Part shown: positions 1 to 9,817 of the stretch, piece by piece
How the letters are laid out: the number at the start of each line of letters is the position of its first letter
How positions within the stretch are numbered: position 1 is the first letter of the stretch
NCBI RefSeq assembly: GCF_014042355.1
Contig: NZ_JACEZU010000006.1
Span: 310,001 to 374,000, forward strand
Direction of reading: 5' to 3'
DNA length: 64,000 nt
Origin: Rugamonas apoptosis
Lineage (GTDB): Bacteria > Pseudomonadota > Gammaproteobacteria > Burkholderiales > Burkholderiaceae_D
Program-made: the position numbers and the translations under genes
Notes under the pieces: model-generated
What the model saw: the letters and a program-made list of their open reading frames with translations, nothing else
Databases searched by the model: none
What the model was told of the DNA's origin: nothing

Positions 1-1
1 T

Positions 2-64
2 GAACCGAAACAGGACGACGAGGCGCCGCAACTGAACTTCTCGACCGACTCAGACAAGAAGTGA
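2..64 (+). CDS. 3' end of an unidentified protein (partial)
   Basis: An open frame enters the window and ends at TGA 62-64. It encodes about 20 hydrophilic, acidic residues ending in STDSDKK. Codon use is GC-rich at third positions like the neighbouring genes, so it is probably the C-terminal tail of a real gene. Too little is visible to name a family. Confidence 0.4.
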   Translation, partial: EPKQDDEAPQLNFSTDSDKK

Positions 65-216
65 TGGGCGCCCGCCACAGCGTCGCACCAGCCGCCCAAG
101 CCTGAGCTGTCACACGCTGCCGCATGGGCGCTGGTGGCAGCCCAAGGCGGCGGCGCGGGGGCGGTGGCGCGGCCGAGCCGGCGGCGGATTGATGCGGGAA
201 GGATACAATATCCCCC

Positions 217-1569
217 ATGAGCCTGAAAATTTCCCGTATCCTCCACGCCGGCTATGTGTTCGAGTGCGGCGCCACGCGCATCGCCTTCGATCCCGTCTTC
301 GAAAATCCGTTCAGCCGCAACTGCCACGCGTTTCCCGACGTGCGCTTCGACCTTGAGCAGATCCGGCGGCAGCGTTTTTCCGCCGTCTTCATCTCGCACT
401 TCCACGACGACCACTGCTCGTTCGACAGCCTGGACCTGCTGGACCGCGACACGACGATCTACCTCTACTGCCTGTTCGACGAACTGTTCGCCATGCTGCG
501 CGAACTGGGCTTCCGCGACGTGCGGGCGTTGCGCATCGACGAAGCGGTCACTATCGGCACGATCGAGGTGGTCCCACGCGAAGCGATCGATGCCGATGTC
601 GACTCCATGTTCCAGATCCGGGCCGAAGGGCTGAATGTGCTCAACGTGGTGGACGCCTGGATCGCACCCGTTACGCTGGCCGAACTGGCGCGGCAAGCGC
701 CATGGCACATGGTGCTGTGGCCATTCCAGACCATGCGCGAGGTGGAGGTGCTGATGCCATCGCGCGCCGGGATCGACCCGGTGGAGATTCCCGCCGAATG
801 GCTGGATCAACTCAAAGTGCTCAATCCACGCTACGTGGTGCCCAGCTCCTGCCAGTTCCAGCAGGAGCCATGGTCGTGGTACAACCGCGCCTTCTTCCCG
901 CTCACTTATCGGCTGTTCCAGCAGACGGTGGAGGCGGCGCTGCCGCAGGCGCGGGTGGTGCGCCTCAATCCCTCCGTCTCGGTGACGCTGGACGCGACCT
1001 CATTGCAGCCATCGGCGCCGCTGCCATGGGTGATCCCGGTGGGTGAGCAGGACGTCGATTACCAGTACGACGGCCATGCGGCGCCGCCGGCGACGGCCGA
1101 CATCGCGCGTCACTTCGCGCCGCTGACGGCGCAGCAGACGCAAACGGTGCTCGACTATTGCCACGCGGGGCTGCTGGAAAAGTATGCGGGGATGGAACTG
1201 GAACCGGGCGGCTATTTCGACCAGCCGCGCGTGTGGCGTTTGTCGCTGTACGGTCATGACGGAACGGTCACCCACTTGCGCTACCGGGTGCACGGCGACA
1301 GTATCGCGCGCCTGCCCGATGACGATAGCAGCCCCCTGGGCTGGACCACGGAAGTCCCGCTGGCCAAAGTGTATGCGGCGCTGGTGTTGGGCGAATCGCT
1401 CACGTCGATGTATATGCGCATCAACGATGAGCGCTTTGACGCGGCGACGGAGGAGGAAATCGCGGACGCGGAGATCGTGGACGATCCCCTGATCCGCTGC
1501 CTGTTCAACGACGCTTTTGGCGCCTACCAGGCGGCCCAGCTGCGGCGTTTGAAGGCGGGGAAGAACTAG
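217..1569 (+). CDS. MBL-fold metallo-hydrolase
   Basis: This 450-residue protein carries the metallo-beta-lactamase metal signature SHFHDDH near residues 60-66, preceded by an N-terminal strand typical of UlaG/NAPE-PLD-like MBL proteins (HAGYVFECG, then AFDP). The family hydrolyses ester or phosphodiester bonds with one or two Zn/Fe ions; the substrate here is not evident. The C-terminal 150 residues extend beyond the usual 250-300-residue core and are not recognised. No signal peptide is seen, so it is probably cytoplasmic. The ATG at 217 is the only sensible start. The gene converges on the ferredoxin reductase gene across a GC-rich hairpin. Confidence 0.8.
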   Translation: MSLKISRILHAGYVFECGATRIAFDPVFENPFSRNCHAFPDVRFDLEQIRRQRFSAVFISHFHDDHCSFDSLDLLDRDTTIYLYCLFDELFAMLRELGFRDVRALRIDEAVTIGTIEVVPREAIDADVDSMFQIRAEGLNVLNVVDAWIAPVTLAELARQAPWHMVLWPFQTMREVEVLMPSRAGIDPVEIPAEWLDQLKVLNPRYVVPSSCQFQQEPWSWYNRAFFPLTYRLFQQTVEAALPQARVVRLNPSVSVTLDATSLQPSAPLPWVIPVGEQDVDYQYDGHAAPPATADIARHFAPLTAQQTQTVLDYCHAGLLEKYAGMELEPGGYFDQPRVWRLSLYGHDGTVTHLRYRVHGDSIARLPDDDSSPLGWTTEVPLAKVYAALVLGESLTSMYMRINDERFDAATEEEIADAEIVDDPLIRCLFNDAFGAYQAAQLRRLKAGKN

Positions 1570-1595
1570 CAGGAAGGGAGAAAACCAACTGCACG

Positions 1596-1616
1596 CCCCG
1601 GCCATGGCGGCCGGGG
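1596..1616. terminator. GC-rich hairpin between convergent genes
   Basis: CCCCGGCC and GGCCGGGG form a perfect 8-bp stem with a 5-nt loop between the convergent MBL hydrolase and ferredoxin reductase genes. No T-run follows on either strand, so this is at best a weak or bidirectional terminator. Confidence 0.4.
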
Positions 1617-1629
1617 ACGCAAGACAGGC

Positions 1630-2418
1630 TTACTTCTCGACGAAGGCCCGTTCCACGACGTAGCTGCCCTGGTTGTTCATGTTGCCTTCCTTGAAGCCCT
1701 TGGCCTTCAACATCTCGGACAGGTCGTGCAGCATGGCGGGGTTACCGCAGATCATCACGCGATCCTGTTCCGGATCCAGCTGGTCCAGGCCGAATTCGGC
1801 CGCCAGCGCGCCCGTCTCCAGCAGTTCCGGAATGCGGCCCGAGCGCACGAATGGCTCGCGGCTGGCCACTGGGCAGTAGATCAGCTTGTCCTTGATCAGG
1901 TCGCCCAGGTATTCATGGTCGTGCAATTCAGCTTCGATGAATTCCTTGTAGCCGAATTCGCTCACGAAGCGCACGCCGTGCACCAGCACGATGTGGTCGT
2001 AATCTTCATAGTACTCGGGGTCGCGGATGATGCTCATGAACGGCGCCAGGCCCGTACCGGTGCTCAGCAGGTACAGGTTGCGGCCCTTCATCAGGTTATC
2101 CTTGATCAGCGTGCCGGTCGGCTTCTTGCCCACCAGGACGGTGTCGCCCACCTTCAAGTGCTGCAGGCGCGACGTCAGCGGACCATTTGGCACCTTGATG
2201 CTGTAGAACTCCAGGATTTCATCGTAGTGAGGGCTGACGATACTGTAGGCGCGCACCAGCGGACGGCCTTCCACTTCCAGGCCCATCATCACAAACTGGC
2301 CGGACAGGAAACGCAAGCCAGCGTTGCGCGTGGTTTTGAAGCTGAACAGCGTTTCGTTCCAGTGATGGACCTCGGTCACCGTTTCTGAGTAGTAATTCGG
2401 GAAATTGGCAGTGGTCAT
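1630..2418 (-). CDS. fpr: Ferredoxin--NADP(+) reductase
   Basis: FAD-dependent reductase moving electrons between NADPH and ferredoxin or flavodoxin. Visible motifs are the FAD-binding RAYSIVSP, the NADP-binding STGTGLAPF, and the C-terminal VVERAFVEK typical of bacterial Fpr. The start was taken at the ATG giving MTTANFPNYY (262 residues), which matches the usual 250-260-residue length. An in-frame ATG 33 bp upstream (2451) is possible; neither start has a convincing Shine-Dalgarno. The protein is cytosolic, with likely roles in oxidative stress or Fe-S assembly. It is divergent from the M24 peptidase gene. Confidence 0.9.
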   Translation of the reverse strand: MTTANFPNYYSETVTEVHHWNETLFSFKTTRNAGLRFLSGQFVMMGLEVEGRPLVRAYSIVSPHYDEILEFYSIKVPNGPLTSRLQHLKVGDTVLVGKKPTGTLIKDNLMKGRNLYLLSTGTGLAPFMSIIRDPEYYEDYDHIVLVHGVRFVSEFGYKEFIEAELHDHEYLGDLIKDKLIYCPVASREPFVRSGRIPELLETGALAAEFGLDQLDPEQDRVMICGNPAMLHDLSEMLKAKGFKEGNMNNQGSYVVERAFVEK

Positions 2419-2615
2419 ACGGGTAAGGGTTGCAAGTTGATGGAGTTGCATCTAAAGCATGGCGACGGGGCGCCGAAGGAGTAATTGTACATGTTCCACC
2501 ACATGCCTGCATTTTAGGCGCCCGCCGCCCGCCGCCGGACAGGCTGAAACTGCTATCATCGGCGCAGCGCGGACACTGAGATCCGCGCGCCCCGGACACA
2601 CCCACAGGAGACTCT

Positions 2616-3836
2616 ATGACCATCGGCGGCAGCAGCATCGAACAGGCATTGGCCACCCTTTCCGACATGACGGCGGGCGCCGTCCCGATCGGCCGGGAAG
2701 AGCACCAGCAACGCATCCTCAAGGCGCAGGCTTACATGCGCGACCAGGGCATCGCGGCCATCTACGTGAACGCGGGCGCCAATCTGACCTACTTCACCGG
2801 CACCCGCTGGTCGGCCAGCGAACGCATGGTGGGCGCCATCCTGCCGGCCCACGGCGCGCTCGAATACATCGCTCCCGCCTTCGAGGACAGCACGCTCAAG
2901 GACTTCATGCTGGTGGAAGGCCGCGTCAATTGCTGGGATGAGCACGAAAGCCCCTACCAGCTGTTCGTCGACACCCTGCAGCGCATGGGCGTGGTGCCGG
3001 ACGCCGACCGCCCGCCCCGCGTGGGCATATGCGAAAGCGCCGCCTTCTTCATCTTCGACGGCATCCGCCCGCTGGCGGCCGGCTACACGCTGGAAAATGC
3101 CCGCACCGTGACGGCCTGGTGCCGCAGCCGCAAGTCGGCCGCCGAAATCGCCCTGATGCAGCGCGCCAAGGACATGACGCTGGCCGTGCACGTGGCCACG
3201 GCCAGCATCCTGCACGAAGGGATCACCACGGTGGAAGTGGAGGAATTCATCCAGCGCGCGCACCGCAAGGTGGGCGCCTCGGGATCCTACTTCTGCATCG
3301 TGCTGTTCGGCGAGGCCACGGCCTACCCGCACGGCGTGAGCTATGTGCAGACCCTCAAACGGGGCGACACGGTGCTGATCGACACCGGCTGCAAGCTGCA
3401 CAATTACATTTCCGACATCACCCGCACCTACGTGTACGGCCAGCCGAGCGCGCGCCAGCGGGCCGTGTGGAACAGCGAGCAAAAGGCGCAACTGGCCGCC
3501 TTCAACGCGGCGCAACTGGGCGTGCCGTGCGAGGAAGTGGATCGCGCCGCCCGCCGCGCGCTGGAGGAGGACGGCTACGGCCCCGGCTACAAGCTGCCCG
3601 GCCTGCCCCACCGCACCGGCCATGGCATCGGCCTGGACATCCACGAGTAGCCCTACCTGGTGGGCGGCGACAAGACGCCGCTGGATGTAGGCATGTGCTT
3701 TTCGAACGAACCGATGATCTGCATCCCCGGCCACTTCGGGGTGCGCCACGAGGACCACTTCTACATGACGGAAGCCGGTCCCAAATGGTTCACGGAACCG
3801 GCCCACAGCATCGACGAGCCGTTCCGCGGCAAATAA
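2616..3836 (+). pseudogene. M24-family peptidase (Xaa-Pro aminopeptidase-like) interrupted by in-frame TAG
   Basis: The frame from ATG 2616 encodes a creatinase N-terminal domain and a pita-bread M24 domain. It is stopped by TAG at 3648-3650 (codon 345). The same frame then continues without interruption to TAA 3834-3836, giving about 406 residues if read through. The sequence around the stop reads GLDIHE-stop-PYLVGG; relatives usually have Trp there (HEWPYL), so a single TGG-to-TAG change explains it. Metal ligands Asp256, Asp267 and His336 lie before the stop, but the two Glu ligands (codons 365 in SNEPMI and 386 in YMTE) lie after it. The truncated product should therefore be inactive. Recent mutation, sequencing error or amber suppression are all possible. 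Confidence 0.85.
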
Positions 3837-3864
3837 CCCCTGGGGCCAGCGCCCCCGATGGTGA

Positions 3865-5916
3865 TCAGGCGCGCTTCATCACCAGGGTCAGGATGTCGTA
3901 GCTGGCCACCAGTTCGTCGTTCTGGTTGGTCACCTGCACGTCCCACGCGACCACGCCCTGGCCCACGCCCTTGTCGTCGGTGCGGTTGCGGTCCACCTTG
4001 CGCTTGCACGTCAGGCGCGCGCGGATGGTGTCGCCGATCGCCACCGGCGTGATGAAGCGCAGGTTGTCCAATCCATAATTGGCCAGCACGGGGCCGGGCG
4101 CGGGCGAGACAAACAACCCGGCCGCCGCCGACAGCACGAAGTAGCCGTGCGCGATGCGCTTGCCGAACTGGGTGTCGCGCGCGGCGATCTCGTCGAAGTG
4201 CATGTAGAAGTAGTCGCCCGAGACGCCGCCGAAGTTGACGATGTCGGCTTCGCTCACGGTGCGGCGGTGGGTCAGCAGCGAGTCGCCGATCTGCAGATCG
4301 CCGAAATACTTGCGGAACGGGTGCTGCTCGCTCTCGCGCACAGCCGCGCCGCGCACATACTCGCCCGTGACGGCGGCCAGCATGGTGGGCGAGCCCTGAA
4401 TCGCGGCCCGCTGCAGGAAATGGCGCACGGCGCGGATGCCGCCCAGTTCCTCGCCGCCACCGGCCCGGCCCGGACCACCGTGCTTGAGCTGCGGCAGCGG
4501 CGAACCGTGGCCGGTGGAATCCACCGCCGCTTCCCGGTCCAGTATCAGCACCCGGCCGTGCGAGGCGGCCGCCATCGGCACGCAATAGGCGGCCGTGCGC
4601 ACATCCCTGGTCACCAGCGTGGACACCAGGCTGCCCTTGCCACGCGCGGCCAAGGCCATCGCTTCGTCGATGCCATCATAGGCGATGATGGTGCTGACGG
4701 GGCCGAACGCTTCCACGTCGTGCACGGCATCGTTGCGCAGGCCGTCGCGGCACAGCAGCAGCGTGGGCGGGAAGAAGGCGCCGTTCTCCACGCCCTGGCC
4801 CACGGGCTTGAAGCCGTCACCGGCGCTGAACACGATCTCGTTCCCTTTGGCCAGCATCGCCACCCGTTCGGCCACGTCGCGCTGCTGGTCCTTGGAGGCC
4901 AGCGCGCCCATGCGCACGCCTTCCACCGACGGGTCGCCCACGCTGACCTTGGCCAGCCGTTCGCGCAGCCGTTCGCCCACGGCCTGTACCTGCTGCTGCG
5001 GCACGATGATGCGGCGGATGGCCGTGCATTTCTGCCCCGCCTTGCCCGTCATCTCGCGCGCCACTTCCTTGATGAACAGGTCGAACTCGGGGTCGTCCGG
5101 CGTCACGTCCGGCGCCAGGATGGCGCAGTTGAGCGAATCCGCTTCGGCCGTAAACGGCACGGAATTGGCCACCAGGTTGGGGTTGGTGCGCAACCGCGCG
5201 GCCGTGTCGGCCGATCCCGTGAAGGTGACCACGTCGGCGCCCGTCAGGCGGTCCAGCAGATCGCCCGTACCGCCGATCACCAGTTGCAGCGCGCCTTCCG
5301 GCAGCAGGCCGGATTCATGCATCATGCGCACCAGCGCCTCGGTCAGGTAACTGGTGGCCGTGGCGGGCTTGCCGATGCAGGGCATGGCGGCCAGGAAGCT
5401 GGGCGCGAATTTTTCCAGCAAACCCCAGATGGGGAAGTTGAAGGCGTTGATGTGCACCGCCAGCCCGCCGCGCGGCACCAGGATGTGGGTGCCGGCGAAA
5501 CCGCCGCTCTTGCCGAGCGCCATGGCCGGGCCTTCGTGCAGCACGTTGGACGACGGCAGCTCGCGGCTGCCCATGCTGGCATAGGCGAACAGGGTGCCGG
5601 TGCCGCCTTCGATATCGACCCAGCTGTCGGCGCGGGTGGCGCCCGTCAGGTGCGAGATGGCGTACAGCTCTTCCTTGCGGCTGGCCAGGTACAGGGCCAG
5701 CGCCTTCAGGCGCGCGGCCCGCTGCTGGAAGTCCATCGCCATCAGCGCCGGCACACCCGTCTTGCGGGCGTAGTGGACGGCTTCGCTGAAGTCGATCCGG
5801 TCGGCGTGGGTGTGGTAGATCACGGCGTTGGTCAGGGCGTTGTGCAGCGGCGTGGCTGCTTCGGCGCCGAGCCAGCGGCCACCGATCAGGCTTTGCAGGG
5901 TGTGGATGTGAGCCAT
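3865..5916 (-). CDS. paaZ: PaaZ: oxepin-CoA hydrolase / 3-oxo-5,6-dehydrosuberyl-CoA semialdehyde dehydrogenase
   Basis: Bifunctional ring-opening enzyme of aerobic phenylacetyl-CoA degradation. Residues 1 to about 520 form an aldehyde dehydrogenase domain with the catalytic-Cys motif [12 protein letters not shown]. Residues about 535-683 form a MaoC-like hotdog hydratase ([15 protein letters not shown]), which hydrolyses oxepin-CoA. The length of 683 residues matches full PaaZ rather than single-domain versions. It is the last gene of the paa operon, 58 bp after paaY, and converges on the M24 pseudogene with a 28-bp gap. Confidence 0.96.
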   Translation of the reverse strand: MAHIHTLQSLIGGRWLGAEAATPLHNALTNAVIYHTHADRIDFSEAVHYARKTGVPALMAMDFQQRAARLKALALYLASRKEELYAISHLTGATRADSWVDIEGGTGTLFAYASMGSRELPSSNVLHEGPAMALGKSGGFAGTHILVPRGGLAVHINAFNFPIWGLLEKFAPSFLAAMPCIGKPATATSYLTEALVRMMHESGLLPEGALQLVIGGTGDLLDRLTGADVVTFTGSADTAARLRTNPNLVANSVPFTAEADSLNCAILAPDVTPDDPEFDLFIKEVAREMTGKAGQKCTAIRRIIVPQQQVQAVGERLRERLAKVSVGDPSVEGVRMGALASKDQQRDVAERVAMLAKGNEIVFSAGDGFKPVGQGVENGAFFPPTLLLCRDGLRNDAVHDVEAFGPVSTIIAYDGIDEAMALAARGKGSLVSTLVTRDVRTAAYCVPMAAASHGRVLILDREAAVDSTGHGSPLPQLKHGGPGRAGGGEELGGIRAVRHFLQRAAIQGSPTMLAAVTGEYVRGAAVRESEQHPFRKYFGDLQIGDSLLTHRRTVSEADIVNFGGVSGDYFYMHFDEIAARDTQFGKRIAHGYFVLSAAAGLFVSPAPGPVLANYGLDNLRFITPVAIGDTIRARLTCKRKVDRNRTDDKGVGQGVVAWDVQVTNQNDELVASYDILTLVMKRA

Positions 5917-5974
5917 CGTTTTGTCTCCGTTCGATTCTTCGTCCGGCCCGCGCGCGGCGGGCCTGCTTGTTGTT

Positions 5975-6586
5975 TCAGGGCGCCGCGTTCTTGTGCAGGT
6001 GCAGCGGCAGCGAGGTTTCCCATTCGATGCGCTTGCGGTCCGGTTCCACCTGCGTCAGCGCTTCCACTTCGCGCATGGTGTGCATGGAGCGCACGGCCAG
6101 CTCCTGGTATTGGGCCGTGCCGTCGCTCTTCCAGCGGATCTCGTCGTCGCTCAGGGTGCGCAGCACGCGCGCGGGCGAGCCCACGGCCATGCTGCGCGGC
6201 GGGATCACCATGCCGGCCTTGACGAAGGCCATGGCCGCCACGATGCTGTCGGCGCCCACTTCGGCCTTATCCATCACCACCGCGTTCATGCCTACCAGCG
6301 CGTTGCGGCCGATTCGGCAGCCGTGCAGCACGGCGCCGTGGCCGATGTGGCCATCCTGCTCGACCACCGTGTCGCAACCGGGGAAGCCGTGCATGACGCA
6401 GGTGTCCTGCAGGTTGGCGCCCTCCTCCAGGATCAGCCGTCCGAAGTCGCCCCGCAGGGCGGCCAGCGGGCCGATGTAGCAACGCGGGCCGACGATCACG
6501 TCGCCGATCAGCACCGCACTAGGGTGCACATAGGCGGTGGGATGCACCACCGGCGTCACGCCATTGATTTCATAGACTTTGACCAT
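5975..6586 (-). CDS. paaY: PaaY: hexapeptide-repeat thioesterase / gamma-carbonic-anhydrase-like protein
   Basis: Left-handed beta-helix protein of 203 residues with repeated hexapeptides (GDVIVGPRCYIGP, GHIGHGAVLHGC, GRNALVGMNAVV) and the gamma-class metal His positions. PaaY acts as a thioesterase that clears stalled ring-1,2-epoxide or oxepin-CoA by-products of the Paa pathway. The start MVKVYEING at 6586 was chosen because a GGGGAG Shine-Dalgarno lies 8 bp upstream. A longer open frame to 6661 overlaps the thiolase gene and has no family similarity. It lies between the thiolase and paaZ genes. Confidence 0.93.
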   Translation of the reverse strand: MVKVYEINGVTPVVHPTAYVHPSAVLIGDVIVGPRCYIGPLAALRGDFGRLILEEGANLQDTCVMHGFPGCDTVVEQDGHIGHGAVLHGCRIGRNALVGMNAVVMDKAEVGADSIVAAMAFVKAGMVIPPRSMAVGSPARVLRTLSDDEIRWKSDGTAQYQELAVRSMHTMREVEALTQVEPDRKRIEWETSLPLHLHKNAAP

Positions 6587-6603
6587 GCCGTCGCTCCCCC
6601 GCG

Positions 6604-7809
6604 TCACACGCGTTCGATGATGAGTGCAATGCCCTGGCCCACGCCGATGCACATGGTGCACAGGCCATAACGCCCGCCCGTGCGTTCCAGCTGGTTCAGC
6701 GCCGCCAGCACCAGCCGCGCGCCGGATGCGCCCAGCGGGTGGCCGATGGCGATGGCGCCGCCATTCGGGTTCACGTGCGGCGCGTCGTCAGCCAGGCCCA
6801 GGTCGCGCGTGACGGCCAGGCCCTGGGCGGCGAACGCCTCGTTCAATTCGATCACGTCCATCTGGTCCAGCGTGAGCCCGGTCTGGGCCAGCACTTTCTT
6901 GGTGGCCGGCGATGGACCGAAGCCCATGATGCGCGGCGCCAGGCCGGCCGTGGCCATGCCCACCACGCGGGCACGCTTCTTCAAGCCGTATTGTTCGGCG
7001 GCGGCGGCCGAGGCCAGCAGGATGGCGCAGGCGCCATCATTCACGCCCGAGGCATTACCGGCGGTGACGCTACCGTCCGGCGTGACCACGCCTTTCAGCT
7101 TGGCCAGCATCTCCAGCGTGGTATCGGGACGGGGATGTTCGTCTGTATCCACGACCTTGGGTTCACCTTTTTTCTGATGCAGCGTGACGGGCACGATCTC
7201 GTCGCGGAACACACCGGCCGCGTGGGCGGCGGCCCAGCGCTGCTGGCTGCGAATCGCGAACGCGTCCTGGTCGGCGCGGCTGATGTTGAATTCCGTGGCC
7301 ACGTTCTCCGCCGTCTCCGGCATGCTGTCGATGCCGTAGCGCGCCTTCATCACAGGGTTGACGAAGCGCCAGCCGATGGTGGTGTCCTCGATCCTGGCCG
7401 CGCGCGAGAACGCGCTGTCGGCCTTGCCCATCACGAACGGCGCGCGCGTCATGCTCTCCACGCCGCCCGCGATCACCAAGTGCGCCTCGCCGGACTTGAT
7501 GGCGCGCGCGGCGATGCCCACCGCGTCCAGGCTGGAACCACACAGGCGGTTGATGGTGTTGGCTGGCACCTCCACCGGCAGGCCGGCCAGCAGCGCGGCC
7601 ATGCGGCCCACGTTGCGGTTGTCCTCGCCGGCGCCGTTGGCGCAGCCGTAGTAGATGTCGTCCACGGCGGCCCAGTTCACGCCGGGGTTGCGCGCCATCA
7701 GGGCGGCGATGGGCAGCGCCGCCAGGTCATCGGCGCGCACGCCGGCCAGGGCGCCGCCGTAGCGGCCGAAGGGGGTGCGGATGGCGTCACAGATAAAGGC
7801 GTCGTTCAC
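6604..7809 (-). CDS. paaJ: 3-oxoadipyl-CoA / 3-oxo-5,6-dehydrosuberyl-CoA thiolase
   Basis: Thiolase of 401 residues carrying out two thiolytic steps of phenylacetate degradation and releasing acetyl-CoA and succinyl-CoA. Seen are the acyl-enzyme Cys motif NRLCGSSLDAV, the His motif GGAIAIGHPLGASGAR, and the C-terminal LCTMCIGVGQG. The start MNDAFICDAIRTPFGRYGG is characteristic of PaaJ/PcaF-type thiolases. Without paa context it could equally be called pcaF. It follows paaK in the operon with a 69-bp gap. Confidence 0.95.
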   Translation of the reverse strand: MNDAFICDAIRTPFGRYGGALAGVRADDLAALPIAALMARNPGVNWAAVDDIYYGCANGAGEDNRNVGRMAALLAGLPVEVPANTINRLCGSSLDAVGIAARAIKSGEAHLVIAGGVESMTRAPFVMGKADSAFSRAARIEDTTIGWRFVNPVMKARYGIDSMPETAENVATEFNISRADQDAFAIRSQQRWAAAHAAGVFRDEIVPVTLHQKKGEPKVVDTDEHPRPDTTLEMLAKLKGVVTPDGSVTAGNASGVNDGACAILLASAAAAEQYGLKKRARVVGMATAGLAPRIMGFGPSPATKKVLAQTGLTLDQMDVIELNEAFAAQGLAVTRDLGLADDAPHVNPNGGAIAIGHPLGASGARLVLAALNQLERTGGRYGLCTMCIGVGQGIALIIERV

Positions 7810-7878
7810 GTAAATTCCTCGTTGGGATGGTGGTTGGCTTGATCAGGCAGTGGTTCAGGCGCTGCTTCAGGCGGTGTT

Positions 7879-9201
7879 TCAAGATTTCGGGCGCTTGTCG
7901 ACCACGCGCTTGGCCTTGCCCGTCAGCGTGCGTTCGATGCTGTTGGCCGCCAGCAGGCGCACCTTGGTGCTCACGCCCACGTAGGTCTTGATGTGGTGTT
8001 CCAGTTCGCGCGACAGGGCTTCCGTTTCGAATTCCGTCAAGCGGCCCGACACTTCGGGACGCAGTTCGCCGATCACGTCCAGCTTGTCCAGGTGGCCTTC
8101 GCGCGAGACGACCAGTTGATACACGGGCGCCAGCTTGGGCATCTTCAGCACCAGTTCCTCGATCTGGCTGGGGAACACGTTCACGCCGCGAATGATCAAC
8201 ATGTCGTCCGAGCGCCCCGTTATCTTGCCGATGCGGCGCATGGACCGCGAAGTGGGCGGCAGCAAGCGCGTGAGGTCGCGCGTGCGGTAGCGGATCACGG
8301 GCAGCGCCTCCTTGGTGAGCGAAGTGAACACCAGTTCGCCGTCGCTGCCGTCGGGCAGCACTTCGCCCGTTTCCGGGTCGATGATCTCGGGGTAGAAATG
8401 GTCTTCCCAGATCACAGGGCCGTCCTTGCTCTCGATGCACTCGCTGGCCACGCCCGGTCCCATCACTTCGGACAGGCCGTAGATGTCGACCGCGTCGATG
8501 CCGGCGCGGCGTTCGATCTCGGCGCGCATGGCATCGGTCCACGGCTCGGCGCCGAAGATGCCGACCTTGAGTGAACTGGCCGCCGCGTCCAGCCCCTGGC
8601 GCTGGAATTCCTCGACGATGTTGAGCATGTAGGAAGGCGTGACCATGATGATGGACGGCTTGAAGTCCTGGATCAGTTGCACCTGCTTTTCCGTCTGCCC
8701 GCCGGACATGGGAATGACGGTGCAACCGAGCCGCTCGGCGCCGTAGTGCGCGCCCAGCCCGCCCGTGAACAGGCCGTAGCCGTAGGCGATGTGCACCATG
8801 TCGCCGCGCCGGCCGCCGGCCGCCCGGATCGAGCGGGCCACCACGCCGGCCCAGGTATCGATATCGTTCTGGGTATAGCCCACCACGGTCGGCTTGCCGG
8901 TGGTGCCGCTGGACGCATGCACCCGCACCACCTGCTCGCGCGGCACGGCGAACATGCCGAACGGGTAGTTATCGCGCAGTTCCTTCTTGCCAGTGAACGG
9001 GAAGCGGGCCAGGTCGGCCAGCGATTTCAAGTCGTCCGGGTGCACCCCGGCCGCGTCGAACGCGGCCCGGTAGTGCGGCACGTTGTCGTAGGCGTGGCGC
9101 AGCGACCATTGCAGCCGCTGCAGCTGCAGCGCCTGCAGTTCATCCTTGCTGGCGCGCTCGATGGGTTCCAGATCGTCCGGGCCGGGAATACGATTTACCA
9201 T
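7879..9201 (-). CDS. paaK: Phenylacetate--CoA ligase
   Basis: Adenylate-forming enzyme of 440 residues that activates phenylacetate with ATP and CoA, the entry step of the pathway. Recognisable elements are the P-loop-like VHASSGTTGKPTVVGYT, the YGLSEVMGPGVA motif specific to the PaaK group, and YRTRDLTRL. Length fits the compact PaaK family (about 430-440 residues). It is cytosolic. It is placed between paaI (52-bp gap) and the thiolase gene. Confidence 0.96.
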   Translation of the reverse strand: MVNRIPGPDDLEPIERASKDELQALQLQRLQWSLRHAYDNVPHYRAAFDAAGVHPDDLKSLADLARFPFTGKKELRDNYPFGMFAVPREQVVRVHASSGTTGKPTVVGYTQNDIDTWAGVVARSIRAAGGRRGDMVHIAYGYGLFTGGLGAHYGAERLGCTVIPMSGGQTEKQVQLIQDFKPSIIMVTPSYMLNIVEEFQRQGLDAAASSLKVGIFGAEPWTDAMRAEIERRAGIDAVDIYGLSEVMGPGVASECIESKDGPVIWEDHFYPEIIDPETGEVLPDGSDGELVFTSLTKEALPVIRYRTRDLTRLLPPTSRSMRRIGKITGRSDDMLIIRGVNVFPSQIEELVLKMPKLAPVYQLVVSREGHLDKLDVIGELRPEVSGRLTEFETEALSRELEHHIKTYVGVSTKVRLLAANSIERTLTGKAKRVVDKRPKS

Positions 9202-9253
9202 TGCTCTCTCCTTGCGGGCGACACAGCGCCCCCTTGCTGCGATGTGCGGCGGA

Positions 9254-9817
9254 TCAGCCTTGCGGTGCGGCCGGTTGCTGCGGTTGCAGCAGCGGCGGCG
9301 ACGGCGGCGGCGTCACCTCGCCGCTCACGCGGTGCGATTTGCCGCGCATGAGCGCCAGTACCCGCCCGCCCTGGTCGCTGACCCGGATGTCGTAGACCCC
9401 GCTCTTGCCGGCCAGCGCCTGCTCCACCGCTTCCGCAGTCAGCACGTCGCCCAGCCGGCCGGGGGCCAGGTATTCGATCGTGCAGCCGGCGCCCACCGTG
9501 TTTTGGTTGTGGCTGTTGCACGCAAACGCGAAGGCGCTGTCGGCCAACGCGAAAATAAAGCCGCCGTGGCAGGTCTGGTGCCCGTTCAGCATATCTTCCC
9601 GCACCGGCATGCTCATACGCGCGTAGCCGGGACGGATGGAATCGAGTGTCATGCCCAGCCCCTGGCTGGCGCGGTCGCGCGCGTACATGGCCGCACCAGC
9701 CGCATCGGCCAGCGCCTGCGCCTGTTCTGGCGTCAGCGCAGGCCGGTGGGCGTGGGCGTCCTTATGGGCGTCCTTGTGGGCTTCCGGGCGTACTTCTTTG
9801 AGGGCGGGGTTATGCAT
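9254..9817 (-). CDS. paaI: PaaI: hydroxyphenylacetyl-CoA thioesterase
   Basis: Hotdog-fold thioesterase that rescues CoA from dead-end ring-hydroxylated phenylacetyl-CoA. The core motif NGHQTCHGGFIFALADSA is visible. The start at 9817 (MHNPALKEV) overlaps the paaH stop by 8 bp, consistent with translational coupling. An upstream frame to 10015 lies wholly inside paaH. The N-terminus has a His/Lys-rich stretch (HKDAHKDAHAHR) and the C-terminus a Pro/Gln-rich tail, both longer than in typical 140-150-residue PaaI. Confidence 0.93.
   Translation of the reverse strand: MHNPALKEVRPEAHKDAHKDAHAHRPALTPEQAQALADAAGAAMYARDRASQGLGMTLDSIRPGYARMSMPVREDMLNGHQTCHGGFIFALADSAFAFACNSHNQNTVGAGCTIEYLAPGRLGDVLTAEAVEQALAGKSGVYDIRVSDQGGRVLALMRGKSHRVSGEVTPPPSPPLLQPQQPAAPQG

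Noticed and set aside
4147-6222. 691-codon plus-strand open frame opposite paaZ
   Set aside because: It is antisense to a certain gene, rich in His/Arg/Gly low-complexity sequence, with no family features; a typical shadow of high-GC coding DNA.
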